Assembly (NCBI RefSeq): GCF_003610895.1
Contig: NZ_MCAS01000034.1
Location: 1-64,000 of the forward strand
Direction of reading: 5' to 3'
DNA: 64,000 bases
Origin: Paraburkholderia fungorum
GTDB taxonomy: Bacteria; Pseudomonadota; Gammaproteobacteria; Burkholderiales; Burkholderiaceae
Numbering within the stretch: the first letter of the stretch is position 1; each line of letters opens with the position of its first letter. Of this stretch, positions 9,596 to 18,242 are shown one piece after another. The notes beneath the pieces were generated by a model, which was not told the DNA's origin, ran no database searches, and saw only the letters and a list, made by a program, of their open reading frames with translations. A program made the position numbers and the translations under genes.

Positions 9596-9615
9596 CCATC
9601 ACTTTTTTATGATGG
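9596..9615. promoter_or_regulatory. Candidate LysR operator, CCATCA-N8-TGATGG
   Basis: A perfect 6-bp inverted repeat with an AT-rich 8-bp centre (CTTTTTTA) lies 15 bp before the LysR start at 9631 and 115 bp before the divergent maeB start. Its size and dyad fit a LysR-type box (T-N11-A class). Whether it governs maeB is inference. Confidence 0.4.
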
Positions 9616-9630
9616 GTGCGTTGACGGTCA

Positions 9631-10602
9631 ATGACATTCGAGTCGAACGACATAGTCAGGCGGCTGAGCGCGCGGCTGAAGATGCGGCACCTCGTGCTGT
9701 TGCTGCAAATCCAGCAGCACGGCTCGCTGACGCGCGTCGCGGAACACATGGCCAGCAGTCAGCCGGCCGTGACCAATGCGCTCGCCGAACTGGAAAGCAT
9801 GTTCGGCACGCCGCTCTTCGAGCGCTCCTCGCGCGGCATGCTGCCCACCGCACTCGGGGCGGTTGTACTCGAACGGGCCCGCGCGATGATCCACGATCTG
9901 GATCATCTTGCCCGCGACATGAAGGCCGTGGCTTCGGGGCATGCGGCGCACCTGCATATCGGCGTGATTCCGTTTATTTCCGGCCAGATGCTCTCGGCAG
10001 CACTCAAGCGGCTGCAATCCGGCATGGAGCGGCGCCTGACCGTGACCATCCACGAGGGGACCAGCGATCAGCTATTGCGGCAGTTGCAGGACCATACCGT
10101 CGACATCGTGATCGGACGGGCGGCGGCATCGGTCGATCTGAAACAGGTCAGCTTTCAGGTTCTGTTCCGGCAGCAACCCCGGCTGATCGCGAACCGGCGT
10201 CTCGCGGCAAAACTGGCGCGCACGAAACTCGACTGGAGCCGGCTGTTGACGCTGGACTGGATTCTCGGCGCACCGCATACGCCGATGAGAGAGCAGGTGA
10301 CCGACCTGTTCCTCACTGCGGGCACGGCCCCGCCGGTGCCGGTGGTGGAGAGTTACTCGTCCAAACTCATCGGCGAAATGATTGCTTCAAGCGAAGAGGC
10401 GGTGTCGATCGTGCCCTCGGATATCGCCGAGGAACTGGTTCGCATTGCTGGCGTTGCAATCGTGCCCTACTCATTCGAATGGACGCTTTCGCCTATCGCG
10501 CTGTTCACCCGTTCAGAAGGGGCGCACCCGGCGGCGCAGACGCTGTTCGTCGACGCGTTGCGCCAGATCTGCAAGGAAACGTACGCTGAGGCGCGGGGTT
10601 GA
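9631..10602 (+). CDS. LysR-family transcriptional regulator
   Basis: Regulator of 323 residues. The HTH covers about residues 15-75 (MRHLVLLLQIQQHGSLTRVAEHM...QPAVTNALAELE), followed by an effector-binding domain beginning near residue 100 (LHIGVIPFISG). The HTH resembles the GbpR/CbbR-like group that begins LSARLKMRHL, whose members often control sugar or aromatic catabolism. ATG 9631 gives a full-length domain. It is divergent from maeB, with an inverted repeat between them, which suggests control of maeB or autoregulation. The downstream interval 10603-10712 holds no gene. Confidence 0.92.
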   Translation: MTFESNDIVRRLSARLKMRHLVLLLQIQQHGSLTRVAEHMASSQPAVTNALAELESMFGTPLFERSSRGMLPTALGAVVLERARAMIHDLDHLARDMKAVASGHAAHLHIGVIPFISGQMLSAALKRLQSGMERRLTVTIHEGTSDQLLRQLQDHTVDIVIGRAAASVDLKQVSFQVLFRQQPRLIANRRLAAKLARTKLDWSRLLTLDWILGAPHTPMREQVTDLFLTAGTAPPVPVVESYSSKLIGEMIASSEEAVSIVPSDIAEELVRIAGVAIVPYSFEWTLSPIALFTRSEGAHPAAQTLFVDALRQICKETYAEARG

Positions 10603-10712
10603 GATCGGTGGTGCACGCAGACCTGTGAGGTTGCCGCGCAATAACTGAAGGCAAATGGTGCGCCGATATGGTTAGGCGCTGCAGAACCGGCCTTGCGCGT
10701 GTTCATCATGTT

Positions 10713-11990
10713 TCATGACTCACTTCTCGCCGACGGCAACTCGCTGCGCTTGCTTTGCAGGAATCGGCGCACGGCCGGATCGTGCTCGAGTCCGATCGCG
10801 AGATCGTATGCACCGAGCGCCTCGGCCGTTGCGCCGGTCCGCGCGAGCAGATTGGCGCGCGTGGCCCAATACGGCTGGTAGTCGGCGAGGCGCGGGTCGT
10901 TCGCATACGGTTCGAGCGCGTCGAGCGCCGCTTGCGGGCCGTCCCGTTCCGCCAGCGCGAGCGCGCGGTTCACCGCGACCACCGGCGACGCGGCGATCGC
11001 GAACAGCGCATCGTAGAGTTGCACGATTTCGTCCCAGTTCGGGCGATGCGTCAGGCAGCGGTGGATGTGTGCCGACTGCAACGCGGCTTCGAGCTGAAAG
11101 CGTCCGATTGTGTTGAATGCGCTCGCGCGCCGCAGCAGCGCGTTGGCTGCGGCGATCATCGGCACATTCCATGTGGCCGGATCCTGAGCCGACAGCGGCA
11201 CGTAGTCGCCGGCCGCATCGCGTCGCGCATCGTTGCGCGACTGCGCATACAGCATCAGCGCGAGCAGGCCGAGCGTCTCCGGCTCCCCGGGCAGCAGCTC
11301 GACGAGCAGATTGGCAAGAAACAGCGCCTCGCCGGTGAGATCGCGCTGCTCGGTGTCGCCGCCAACCGGATCGGTCCATCCGTGCGCGTAGGCCGCATAG
11401 ACCGCTTCCAGCACCGCGGCGAGCCGGCCGGGCAATTCCTCGCGCTCCGGTACGCTGAACGGAATGCCCGCTTCACGGATCTTGTTCTTGGCCCGCACGA
11501 GGCGCTTGCTCATCGCGGCGGGCGACATCAGGAACGCGGACGCAATCGTCTTCGCTTCGAGCCTCAGCACCACCTGCAGCATGAGTGGCGTGCGAATCGC
11601 GGCCTCCAGCGCAGGGTGTGTGCACGCGAACAGCAGCGCAAGCCGCCGGTCGGGCAACATGCCTGCTTCACGTTCGTCGATCTCGTCGGCGAGGATCGTC
11701 AGCTGGTTCGTCACATCGTCACCGATACGGCGATGACGCACGCCATCGATCGCCCGGCGGCGCGCAACCGTCATCAGCCACGCTTCGGGATTCGCCGGGC
11801 AGCCGCGCTCCGGCCAGTCCGCGAGCGCGGCTGCAAACGCGTCGGCCAGCGCGTCCTCGGCCGCGGCGACGTCGCGCGTGCGCATCGCGAGCAGCGCGAC
11901 GAGCTTGCCGTAACTGCGGCGCGCGACCGCCTCGGCAATCGAACGCGCTGCGCCGCCAGCGTCACGGTCGACGCCGCCGGACGGACTCAT
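10713..11990 (-). CDS. ECF42-type RNA polymerase sigma factor with C-terminal extension
   Basis: Sigma factor of 425 residues. Sigma region 2 (residues about 20-85: YGKLVALLAMRTRDVAAAEDALADAF...NPEAWLMTVARRRAID) and region 4 (about 130-185) are followed by a long C-terminal helical domain with TPR character (residues about 200-420, ending YQPYWATRANLLARTGATAEA). This layout and the adjacent DGPF-domain partner define the ECF42 group. I chose ATG 11990, which overlaps the partner's stop as ATGA (11987-11990), indicating translational coupling. The longer start at 12077 runs through the partner's codons and is unlikely. There is no anti-sigma factor; in ECF42 the extension is thought to provide control. 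Confidence 0.9.
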   Translation of the reverse strand: MSPSGGVDRDAGGAARSIAEAVARRSYGKLVALLAMRTRDVAAAEDALADAFAAALADWPERGCPANPEAWLMTVARRRAIDGVRHRRIGDDVTNQLTILADEIDEREAGMLPDRRLALLFACTHPALEAAIRTPLMLQVVLRLEAKTIASAFLMSPAAMSKRLVRAKNKIREAGIPFSVPEREELPGRLAAVLEAVYAAYAHGWTDPVGGDTEQRDLTGEALFLANLLVELLPGEPETLGLLALMLYAQSRNDARRDAAGDYVPLSAQDPATWNVPMIAAANALLRRASAFNTIGRFQLEAALQSAHIHRCLTHRPNWDEIVQLYDALFAIAASPVVAVNRALALAERDGPQAALDALEPYANDPRLADYQPYWATRANLLARTGATAEALGAYDLAIGLEHDPAVRRFLQSKRSELPSARSES

Positions 11991-12358
11991 GCCACTGATG
12001 GCGCGTGGTAGGGGGCCGTCCAGACCGGGCGCACTTCCATGAGGCCGTGCGCCGCGCCGGGACAACGCGACGCCCACGCGATCGCTGCGTCCAGGTTGGG
12101 CACGTCGATCAGGTAGTAGCCGGCGAGCTGCTCCTTGGAATCGGAAAACGGTCCGTCAAGCACCTGCGGCTTGCCGTCGACGAGCCGCACCGTGGTGGCC
12201 GTGCTCGTGTGTTGCAGCCGGTTGGCGCCCACCAGCACCTCCGCTTTTTTCAAGGATTCGGTGTATGCCTGATAGGCGGCAACCCCTTGCTGCCGCTCGC
12301 TGTCGGTCATCCGGTTCCAGCCGTTTTCTTCCGAGTAGATCATCAATAGGTATTGCAT
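11987..12358 (-). CDS. YciI/DGPF-domain protein, ECF42 partner
   Basis: Small dimeric alpha/beta-barrel protein of 123 residues with the hallmark VLDGPFSDSKEQLAGYY motif. It begins MQYLLMIYSEENGW, the standard start of this family. ATG 12358 is supported by GGAGG at about 12363-12367, so the in-frame ATG at 12373 is rejected. The stop overlaps the sigma factor start by four bases. Genes of this family accompany ECF42 sigma factors and are their usual targets; the biochemical role is not settled. The 247-bp interval to the GST gene (12359-12605) holds the promoter side of this pair and no gene. Confidence 0.92.
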   Translation of the reverse strand: MQYLLMIYSEENGWNRMTDSERQQGVAAYQAYTESLKKAEVLVGANRLQHTSTATTVRLVDGKPQVLDGPFSDSKEQLAGYYLIDVPNLDAAIAWASRCPGAAHGLMEVRPVWTAPYHAPSVA

Positions 12359-12605
12359 ATGAGCCTCCGTCATGGGGTTAGGGCGGATGAATTAGATCGG
12401 CCGCCATCACAATGACGCTCGGGCCGCATGCTGACGGACAGGCAGCGTCGAAAAAAATCGCGAACGGCGCATCCGCTGTAAGCGTTCGCCTCTGTCGAGG
12501 ATATAGCAAGCGGACAGGCGAAACACAAAGGACGGCCTGCGGCAGCCGATGATGCATTGGAAGGACCGGCCCGTTGCTGGCCCAGCAAGGCGTACTGGTC
12601 TTCGA

Positions 12606-13292
12606 TTACACGGACGGGGTAAGTCCCTGAAGAAAATCGGGGACCATACTTCCAATCGAGGCAAGATATCCCGCCATGGCACCGGCAACTTTTTGCACAG
12701 CAGGACGTGCGGTCATCCGTTCACGCCAGGCCAGCAGATTAGGTGTCTCTCCTGTCATCGGCGCGCCCTTGCGCGCGCCGAACAACTGCGCCATGTAAAA
12801 CGCAATGTCGGCATAGGAATAGGTCTCGGCCAGGAATTCCCGATTCGCGAGAACTCGTTCCATGCGTCGATAGTATTGCAGCGCTTCGCTGCGCGCAGTC
12901 TGCGCCGCGGGATCATCCGGCGTATCTTCAAGCCCCATCAGCCGGATAACGTGGGGGAAATAGATTTCATCGCTGCCGTGTTCGAGTTGACGCGCTATCG
13001 CGCGCGCCTTTGGATGCGCCGGCCATAAGGCAGGATTGGGTTTCAGGTCTTCAAGATACTCAAATATTTGCGTGGAATCGAAAATCTCCAGGTCGCCGTC
13101 AATCAGTACCGGCACCTGACGCTTCGGATTGACGCGCAATACATCCGGATGCTTGGGATCGTAGCCACGCAGCGGGTCAAACGGAACCATCACCAGTTCA
13201 AAGTCGATGCCCTTCTCGTGCGCCGCGATCTCGACCTTGGCGCCGAACATGCTGAGGGGGCCGGAAAGTATTTTCATGTGTTCATCGTCCAT
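12606..13292 (-). CDS. Glutathione S-transferase family protein
   Basis: Two-domain GST of 228 residues. The N-terminal thioredoxin-like domain (about residues 5-85) contains the cis-proline block KRQVPVLIDGDLEIFDSTQI, including the glutathione-binding E/D-S pair. The C-terminal helical domain includes ETYSYADIAFYMAQ. Start choice is between ATG 13292 (MDDEHMKILSG) and ATG 13277 (MKILSG); neither has a strong ribosome site. A WYL-type regulator diverges from it across a perfect inverted repeat and probably controls it. Role is likely detoxification or conjugate breakdown; substrate unknown. Confidence 0.9.
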   Translation of the reverse strand: MDDEHMKILSGPLSMFGAKVEIAAHEKGIDFELVMVPFDPLRGYDPKHPDVLRVNPKRQVPVLIDGDLEIFDSTQIFEYLEDLKPNPALWPAHPKARAIARQLEHGSDEIYFPHVIRLMGLEDTPDDPAAQTARSEALQYYRRMERVLANREFLAETYSYADIAFYMAQLFGARKGAPMTGETPNLLAWRERMTARPAVQKVAGAMAGYLASIGSMVPDFLQGLTPSV

Positions 13293-13352
13293 GTTTGGCC
13301 TTCGCACCGATCGTGCAGATTAAGGATGTGGCAGATAGTAAGTCCGTTAACA

Positions 13353-13388
13353 TGACACCTCATGTCATGTATTTGAGGTGAGGTGTCA
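13353..13388. promoter_or_regulatory. Candidate operator: perfect 10-bp inverted repeat between GST and WYL regulator
   Basis: TGACACCTCA at 13353-13362 is matched by TGAGGTGTCA at 13379-13388, with a 16-bp spacer. A further overlapping TGAGGT at 13374-13379 gives tandem right half-sites. It overlaps the ribosome-site region of the WYL regulator (start 13392) and lies 61 bp before the GST start. Position and symmetry suggest that the regulator binds here and represses itself and the GST gene. Confidence 0.6.
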
Positions 13389-13391
13389 TTT

Positions 13392-14366
13392 ATGAAGGCC
13401 AGCCGCCTTTTGTCGATCATGATGATGCTGCAAGCGCGCGGGCGTATGACCGCACCGGCGTTGGCTGAAGCACTGGAGGTTTCGGAGCGCACGATCTTGC
13501 GCGATATCGATCAGCTCTCCACGGCTGGCGTGCCTATTTGGGGGGATCGGGGCCGCAATGGGGGATTTCAATTGCGCGAGGGTTGGAGTACCGATCTCAC
13601 CGGGCTCACGGCGCAAGAAGCGCATGCGCTGTTTCTGGCAGGGCTGCCTGGGCCTGCCACAGAACTGGGCCTGGACGGAATGGCAAGCTCCGCGCGGCTA
13701 AAGATGATTGCCAGCCTGCCTCCGGACTCGCGCGAGCAGGCTGATCGCGTCGCCAGCCGGCTGCACATAGACACTGTGGATTGGTACCGTGCGCAAGAAA
13801 CACCGCTATATCTGCGTGAAGTCGCCAATGCCGTGTGGAGCTCGTACCGTATCGAAGTGAAGTATGAGAGTTGGCAAGGTTTGTCTCACCGCGAACTTGA
13901 GCCGCTCGGTTTGGTGCTCAAGGGCGGTACCTGGTATCTGATTGCCAGGGTAGTAGGCAAGCCCGGCGCACTGACCTTCCGGCTGGCGAATATTAGTGAA
14001 CTCAAGTCCTCCCGCCGCCGCTTCAAGCGGCCTGCGCGATTTGATCTGGCGAAGCACTGGCGTGATGCCATGAACCGGTACGAGACCGATCTTTATCGGT
14101 TGACGGCCCATATCGCCGTGTCGCCGCGCGGCGAGAACTGGTTGCTCAACGCGCGGATTAAAACCGCTCCGGTTTTGCAGGGTGCGGGTAGCGCGGAGGT
14201 GCCGTCAGGATGGAAAGAGTTTTTGATGCCCATCGAATCTATCGAGCACGGCGCGCGGAAGCTGCTGGGATACGGTTCAAATCTGAAAATCGTAGGGCCG
14301 CAAGAGCTTAAGAAGAAATTTATGGAGGAGTTGGCGCAGTTGAAAGCGCTCTACCGTGCTGCGTAA
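13392..14366 (+). CDS. HTH/WYL-domain transcriptional regulator (YafY-like)
   Basis: Regulator of 324 residues. The N-terminal DeoR-like winged HTH (residues about 3-60, MTAPALAEALEVSERTILRDIDQLSTAGVPI) is followed by a WYL effector domain near residues 140-215; the WYL motif itself appears as GTWYLIARV. ATG 13392 gives the standard MKASRLLSI start; the upstream GTG at 13383 lies inside the operator. It is divergent from the GST gene. WYL domains bind ligands or nucleic acids; the ligand here is unknown. The following interval to 14682 (316 bp) is AT-richer and holds no gene, only the upstream region of the GH18 gene. Confidence 0.92.
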   Translation: MKASRLLSIMMMLQARGRMTAPALAEALEVSERTILRDIDQLSTAGVPIWGDRGRNGGFQLREGWSTDLTGLTAQEAHALFLAGLPGPATELGLDGMASSARLKMIASLPPDSREQADRVASRLHIDTVDWYRAQETPLYLREVANAVWSSYRIEVKYESWQGLSHRELEPLGLVLKGGTWYLIARVVGKPGALTFRLANISELKSSRRRFKRPARFDLAKHWRDAMNRYETDLYRLTAHIAVSPRGENWLLNARIKTAPVLQGAGSAEVPSGWKEFLMPIESIEHGARKLLGYGSNLKIVGPQELKKKFMEELAQLKALYRAA

Positions 14367-14515
14367 CTCTTGCGTTGTCGGAAGAAAGCGGTTGGCCGCT
14401 CAATGAGAACGATGCCGGCAACGGGAATGATTCTGTGCCATTCATGCAGGCAGAAATGCTTGTCAATCTCGTTCAGGGTATTTAACAACGATAGTTTTAT
14501 AAGGATTGCAAATAA

Positions 14516-14544
14516 TTGACGTTTAGAATCGCATTAACTTTACT
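14516..14544 (+). promoter_or_regulatory. Possible sigma-70 promoter for the GH18 gene
   Basis: TTGACG at 14516-14521 is followed, after exactly 17 bases, by TTTACT at 14539-14544. It lies in the AT-rich interval before the secreted glycosidase and would give a leader of about 130 bases. The -10 element matches consensus at four of six positions, so this is tentative. Confidence 0.35.
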
Positions 14545-14682
14545 GAATTACTCATCCGAGAATCGTTGATTGCGACATTTTGACTTTGTCTTGAGGTCAT
14601 GCCGGCGTCATTTTCCATGGATAGTCTGAAGGTGCGTTAACGCGGATCCACAAACGTTTTACACATCAAAACAAGGGTAAAA

Positions 14683-15711
14683 ATGAAACTCCTTTCGGCT
14701 TGCCTTGCGAGTCTGATCTTAGTCACGAGCGTTCAAGCTGCCGAGCCACCGATGGTGCTAGCCTACTATTCAGGCAGCCGAAATAACTACCAGTCGCTGA
14801 CGCGGTACTACACTTATTTCAACGCTGTCTCCATGGATTTCCACATTACGAACGATGGCACCGTAATCGGCAATGGCGCACCTGATCCCGCCGATGCAAT
14901 CGCATTTCTCCAATCAAAGAACATCCCGACTTACGGTAGCGTGGCCAATTTCGACACAAAGTGGAATTCATCGACCGCGCACGACATTATCTATACAAAT
15001 CTCAACAAAGCCGTCTCCAGCCTTGTCGCATTTGCACAAGCTAACCAGTTTGCGGGTATCAATATTGACTTTGAAGCAGTCCCGCAAGGCGACCGGGACA
15101 ACTTCAGCAATTTCGCGCAGGTCCTCGGGCGCGAGCTTCACGCGAACGGCCTGAAGCTGATCATTAGCGTCCCGGCATTCTCCGCAACGGATGCCGCGCA
15201 TCCGTACAATTACGCCTACGATCTCCGCGCGCTGGGCGCCGCAGTCGACTATCTCCAGATCATGACGTATGACGAGGCGATTCCCTCGTGGGACCCGGGC
15301 CCAGTCGCCAGTTCAGCGTGGATGGAGCGTGATCTCGACTACGCTGTTTCGCTGGTGCCGGCTACAAAGATTCTGAACGGCATTCCTGCCTATGGCTACA
15401 ACTGGCGCGCTGACAACTCCGGATCGCAACTGCCGTGGTTTGCCACTGACTCGCTCATCAGCACATATGGCATTACGCCGATCTACGATGTGGGAAGCAA
15501 TTCGGTAAAGTTCACTTACGTTGCCAACGACGGGAGCGGCACTCACACTGTCTGGACCGAAAACGCACGCAGCGTTGCAATCAAGGCGGGCCTGGTTAAT
15601 TCATATGGGTTGGGTGGAACGTCGATGTACGCGCTTGGCATGGAGGATGTCCGCTTCTGGATGGCGCTTAAGTCTGGTTTGGACGGCAGCGGGCAGAAGG
15701 ACTCCAATTGA
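14683..15711 (+). CDS. Secreted GH18-type glycoside hydrolase (spore-lytic/chitinase-like)
   Basis: Protein of 342 residues with a Sec signal peptide (residues 1-20, ending SVQA before AEPPM) and a TIM-barrel GH18 domain to the C-terminus. The active-site strand reads FAGINIDFEAVP: the last Asp and the catalytic Glu of the DxxDxE motif are kept, and the first Asp is replaced by Asn, as in the SleL/YaaH-like branch with NIDFE. The later block DYLQIMTYDEA is the conserved substrate-binding MxYD segment. There are no carbohydrate-binding or LysM modules. Likely substrates are N-acetylglucosamine polymers such as chitin or peptidoglycan fragments. It stands alone, and the composition is AT-richer than that of its neighbours. 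Confidence 0.88.
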   Translation: MKLLSACLASLILVTSVQAAEPPMVLAYYSGSRNNYQSLTRYYTYFNAVSMDFHITNDGTVIGNGAPDPADAIAFLQSKNIPTYGSVANFDTKWNSSTAHDIIYTNLNKAVSSLVAFAQANQFAGINIDFEAVPQGDRDNFSNFAQVLGRELHANGLKLIISVPAFSATDAAHPYNYAYDLRALGAAVDYLQIMTYDEAIPSWDPGPVASSAWMERDLDYAVSLVPATKILNGIPAYGYNWRADNSGSQLPWFATDSLISTYGITPIYDVGSNSVKFTYVANDGSGTHTVWTENARSVAIKAGLVNSYGLGGTSMYALGMEDVRFWMALKSGLDGSGQKDSN

Positions 15712-15827
15712 TGTAGAGCTTGACCGCCGGGGACGCAGACGGACTCGATTCACGCGACTGGAATTGCGAACACAGCGCTCCTCACTACGCAGACTTTCTT
15801 TCTCCAGCTCTATCGCACCACGCTGAA

Positions 15828-15857
15828 CGGTCGCCTGGTTTTGAAACCAGGCGACCG
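15828..15857. terminator. Perfect 14-bp hairpin between convergent GH18 and AraC genes
   Basis: CGGTCGCCTGGTTT (15828-15841) pairs exactly with 15844-15857 around a 2-base loop. It lies 117 bp after the GH18 stop and 75 bp before the convergent AraC stop. There is no clear T-run, so a bidirectional transcript-ending or RNA-stabilising structure is more likely than a classical intrinsic terminator. Confidence 0.5.
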
Positions 15858-15931
15858 CCTGATCGCCACTGTCGCGATCACATCAACCTGTACTTCGCCT
15901 CCGTGCGGAGGTTACGGTGAGGAGACAAGGA

Positions 15932-16969
15932 TCAGCCACCCCCCGGCAATGTATTTGCGAGCGCCTGCGAGGCTTTCTTCCAGCTCGAAACCGTCATGCC
16001 GAACTGCTTTCTGAACCAGAAAGCGAAAGCGCTGGGACTTGAGAAGCCGAGCAGATCCGCGAGCTCGGCGAGGGAGCGATCGCTGTCGAGTATTTGACGG
16101 GAGGCGAGTTCGGCTCGAACCGACTGGTGCAGCGAAAAATAGCTCGTGCCTTCTGCGGCCAGATGGCGATGCAAAGTTCGGCGATCCACGCCAAGGTGCT
16201 TGGCTACCTGTTCCGATGTGCATCTGCCGCCGGGCAACATGGCAACCACGATCTGCCGGACAGTGTGCGTCACACTTTCATCGGATCCGGACAGCGCGTG
16301 ATCGAGAAAGCGCCGAACATGGGGCGTCATGCGGTAGTCGTCGGCCGAAATGGGTGCAGCGAGGTCCTTTGCGCTACAGACGATGCCGTTGAAACTTGCA
16401 TTGAACTCGACCACCGTCCCGAACAGCGCTTTGTGATGCGTAGCACCGTGCGGCCGACGATGCTTGAAACCGACGCTCCGGGGTCGCCAGGCCGGCCCCA
16501 ATAATTCCTGGATCGCGCGAAATACCACGCCCACCGCCATCTCGACGGACTGCCGCACCGAGCGCGTGCCGGTCACGAGGACTTCTTCGCGAATCAGTAC
16601 GCAATCGTCAAAGTCTTCGAGGCTGGTTAACAGCGCCGCGTTAATCAGGCGCATGTATCGACACAGGTTGTCCAGCGCCTGCCGGACATTCGGCGCTTCG
16701 CGCATCACAAAACTGATCGGACCCAGGTTTGCCAGCCGCCGGCCCTCGGCCAGTTGCAAGCCGAAGTCTTCCACGCCTGCCATCGAGGCGCTGTCCTCGA
16801 GCAGCTGGCTCACCGCGATGGGATTGACCGGCATGTCGGGATCGAGAAGGCTCCGGCTACTCAACCCCACCTTGCGCAGCATCGCCTCGGGATTGAGCCC
16901 ATGGTGGCGCGCCAGTTCGGCATAACCGGTAAGACTGGCGCTTCGGATCAGGGGGGTGTAATCACGCAT
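15932..16969 (-). CDS. AraC-family regulator with N-terminal ligand-binding domain
   Basis: Regulator of 345 residues. An N-terminal arabinose-binding-like domain of the PF12625 kind (about residues 1-190, YTPLIRSASLTGYAELARHHGLN) precedes a C-terminal double HTH (about 240-335, SEQVAKHLGVDRRTLHRHL and SLAELADLLGFSSPSAFAFWFRKQFG). I chose ATG 16969 because GGGAC lies at good spacing; ATG 16975 would sit almost on that site. It is divergent from the BKACE operon, with two 21-bp direct repeats between them. It is the likely activator of that operon. Relatives of this architecture (OruR/ArgR-like, VirF-like) respond to small amino acids or organic acids. Confidence 0.93.
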   Translation of the reverse strand: MRDYTPLIRSASLTGYAELARHHGLNPEAMLRKVGLSSRSLLDPDMPVNPIAVSQLLEDSASMAGVEDFGLQLAEGRRLANLGPISFVMREAPNVRQALDNLCRYMRLINAALLTSLEDFDDCVLIREEVLVTGTRSVRQSVEMAVGVVFRAIQELLGPAWRPRSVGFKHRRPHGATHHKALFGTVVEFNASFNGIVCSAKDLAAPISADDYRMTPHVRRFLDHALSGSDESVTHTVRQIVVAMLPGGRCTSEQVAKHLGVDRRTLHRHLAAEGTSYFSLHQSVRAELASRQILDSDRSLAELADLLGFSSPSAFAFWFRKQFGMTVSSWKKASQALANTLPGGG

Positions 16970-16972
16970 CGC

Positions 16973-17014
16973 CATGTCCCATTTTAGACATCGAATGTCC
17001 CAGATAATACATTG
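16973..17014. promoter_or_regulatory. Two 21-bp direct repeats, candidate AraC binding site
   Basis: Units at 16973-16993 and 16994-17014 agree at 15 of 21 positions, with a shared ATGTCCCA core (second copy begins at 16995) and a shared ACAT-G end. Head-to-tail spacing of 21 bp is the pattern used by AraC dimers. The site is immediately upstream of the AraC start and 88 bp before the BKACE start, so it can serve both autoregulation and activation. Confidence 0.65.
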
Positions 17015-17101
17015 CATCCGATCTTGTAGCGATAGTCTTCTACTGTGGAACTGGCCTCACCAACCGCATTCCCTTCCTATTCCAACCGACGGAGACACGC
17101 C

Positions 17102-18160
17102 ATGAACTTTCTCGACGGACATCTATTCCCCGAAAACCAGCAGCCGCTCATCATCACGGCCGCGCCCTACGCACCCTCTTATGTCCCGTCCGATTTTCCC
17201 GAGGACATTCCGGTGACGATGGAAGCGCAGATCCAGAAGGCGGTGGACTGCTACAACGCGGGTGCCACGGTGCTGCATCTGCACGTGCGCGAACTCGATG
17301 GACGCGGCTCCAAGCGTTTGTCCAAGTTCAACGAACTGGTTGCCGGCGTTCGCAACGCCGTGCCCGACATGATCATTCAGGTGGGCGGTTCGATCTCGTT
17401 CGCGCCAGAGACTGATGGCGCTGCCGCCAAGTGGCTTTCTGACGACACGCGCCATATGCTGGCCGATCTCGATCCCAAACCCGACCAGGTCACGGTGACC
17501 GTGAATACCTCGCAGATGAATGTGCTGGAGCACTTCGACTTCGAAGACCTGCGTGGCACGTCGATGGAAGATCCGGCCATTTTTCAGGCCTACAAGGAGA
17601 TGACGGTGCCCGCGCAGCCCGGCTGGGTCGAGGAGCACATCCGGCGCCTGTCGGCCGCGGGCATTCAGAGTGCCTTTCAGTGCTACAACATCAACAGCTT
17701 CGAGTCCGTCGAACGCCTGATGCGCAGGGGCATCTACAAAGGCCCATTGGTCATGAACTGGGTGGCCATCAGCGGCGGCATGGACGCGCCCAACATATAC
17801 AACATGGCTAACATAGTGCGTGCCGTGCCCGATGGCGCAGTGCTGACGGTGGAGAGCTCCGTGCTCAACGTGCTGCCGATCAACATGATGGGTATCGCCA
17901 TGGGTCTGCACGTGCGCTGCGGCATCGAGGACAACCTCTGGAACCAGCAACGCACCGGCAAGTTCAGTACGGTCCAGCAAATCGAGCAACTGGTGCGCAT
18001 TTCGCGCGAGTTCGGGCGCCCGATCGCTACCGCGCAGCAGGCGCGCGAGATCTCCAGGATCGGCGTGTCCTATGACACGGTGGAGGAGTCCCTGGCGGCC
18101 AACGGCTTCGCGCCTAACCGCACGGGCCGCCAGCAGGGCCATCTGCGCAAAGTCGCCTGA
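17102..18160 (+). CDS. Beta-keto acid cleavage enzyme (BKACE, DUF849 family)
   Basis: TIM-barrel zinc enzyme family that joins a beta-keto acid and acetyl-CoA to give acetoacetate and a new CoA ester; Kce of lysine fermentation is the founding member. The protein has 352 residues, longer than many family members (about 270-310). The metal-binding HLHVRELDGRGS motif is clear near residue 58. Later blocks ISGGMDAPN and VESSVLN belong to the substrate pocket region. I chose ATG 17102, preceded by GGAG; the frame is open upstream to 17045 without family similarity. It is the first gene of a catabolic operon behind a divergent AraC gene. The beta-keto acid substrate cannot be read from the sequence. 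Confidence 0.88.
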   Translation: MNFLDGHLFPENQQPLIITAAPYAPSYVPSDFPEDIPVTMEAQIQKAVDCYNAGATVLHLHVRELDGRGSKRLSKFNELVAGVRNAVPDMIIQVGGSISFAPETDGAAAKWLSDDTRHMLADLDPKPDQVTVTVNTSQMNVLEHFDFEDLRGTSMEDPAIFQAYKEMTVPAQPGWVEEHIRRLSAAGIQSAFQCYNINSFESVERLMRRGIYKGPLVMNWVAISGGMDAPNIYNMANIVRAVPDGAVLTVESSVLNVLPINMMGIAMGLHVRCGIEDNLWNQQRTGKFSTVQQIEQLVRISREFGRPIATAQQAREISRIGVSYDTVEESLAANGFAPNRTGRQQGHLRKVA

Positions 18161-18242
18161 ACGCCCGATGAGCGGCCAGGCCGACGCTATGTGCAACGGC
18201 GCCGTGACTCAATAAAAAAGCTGGACAGGAAGGAGACAACTC

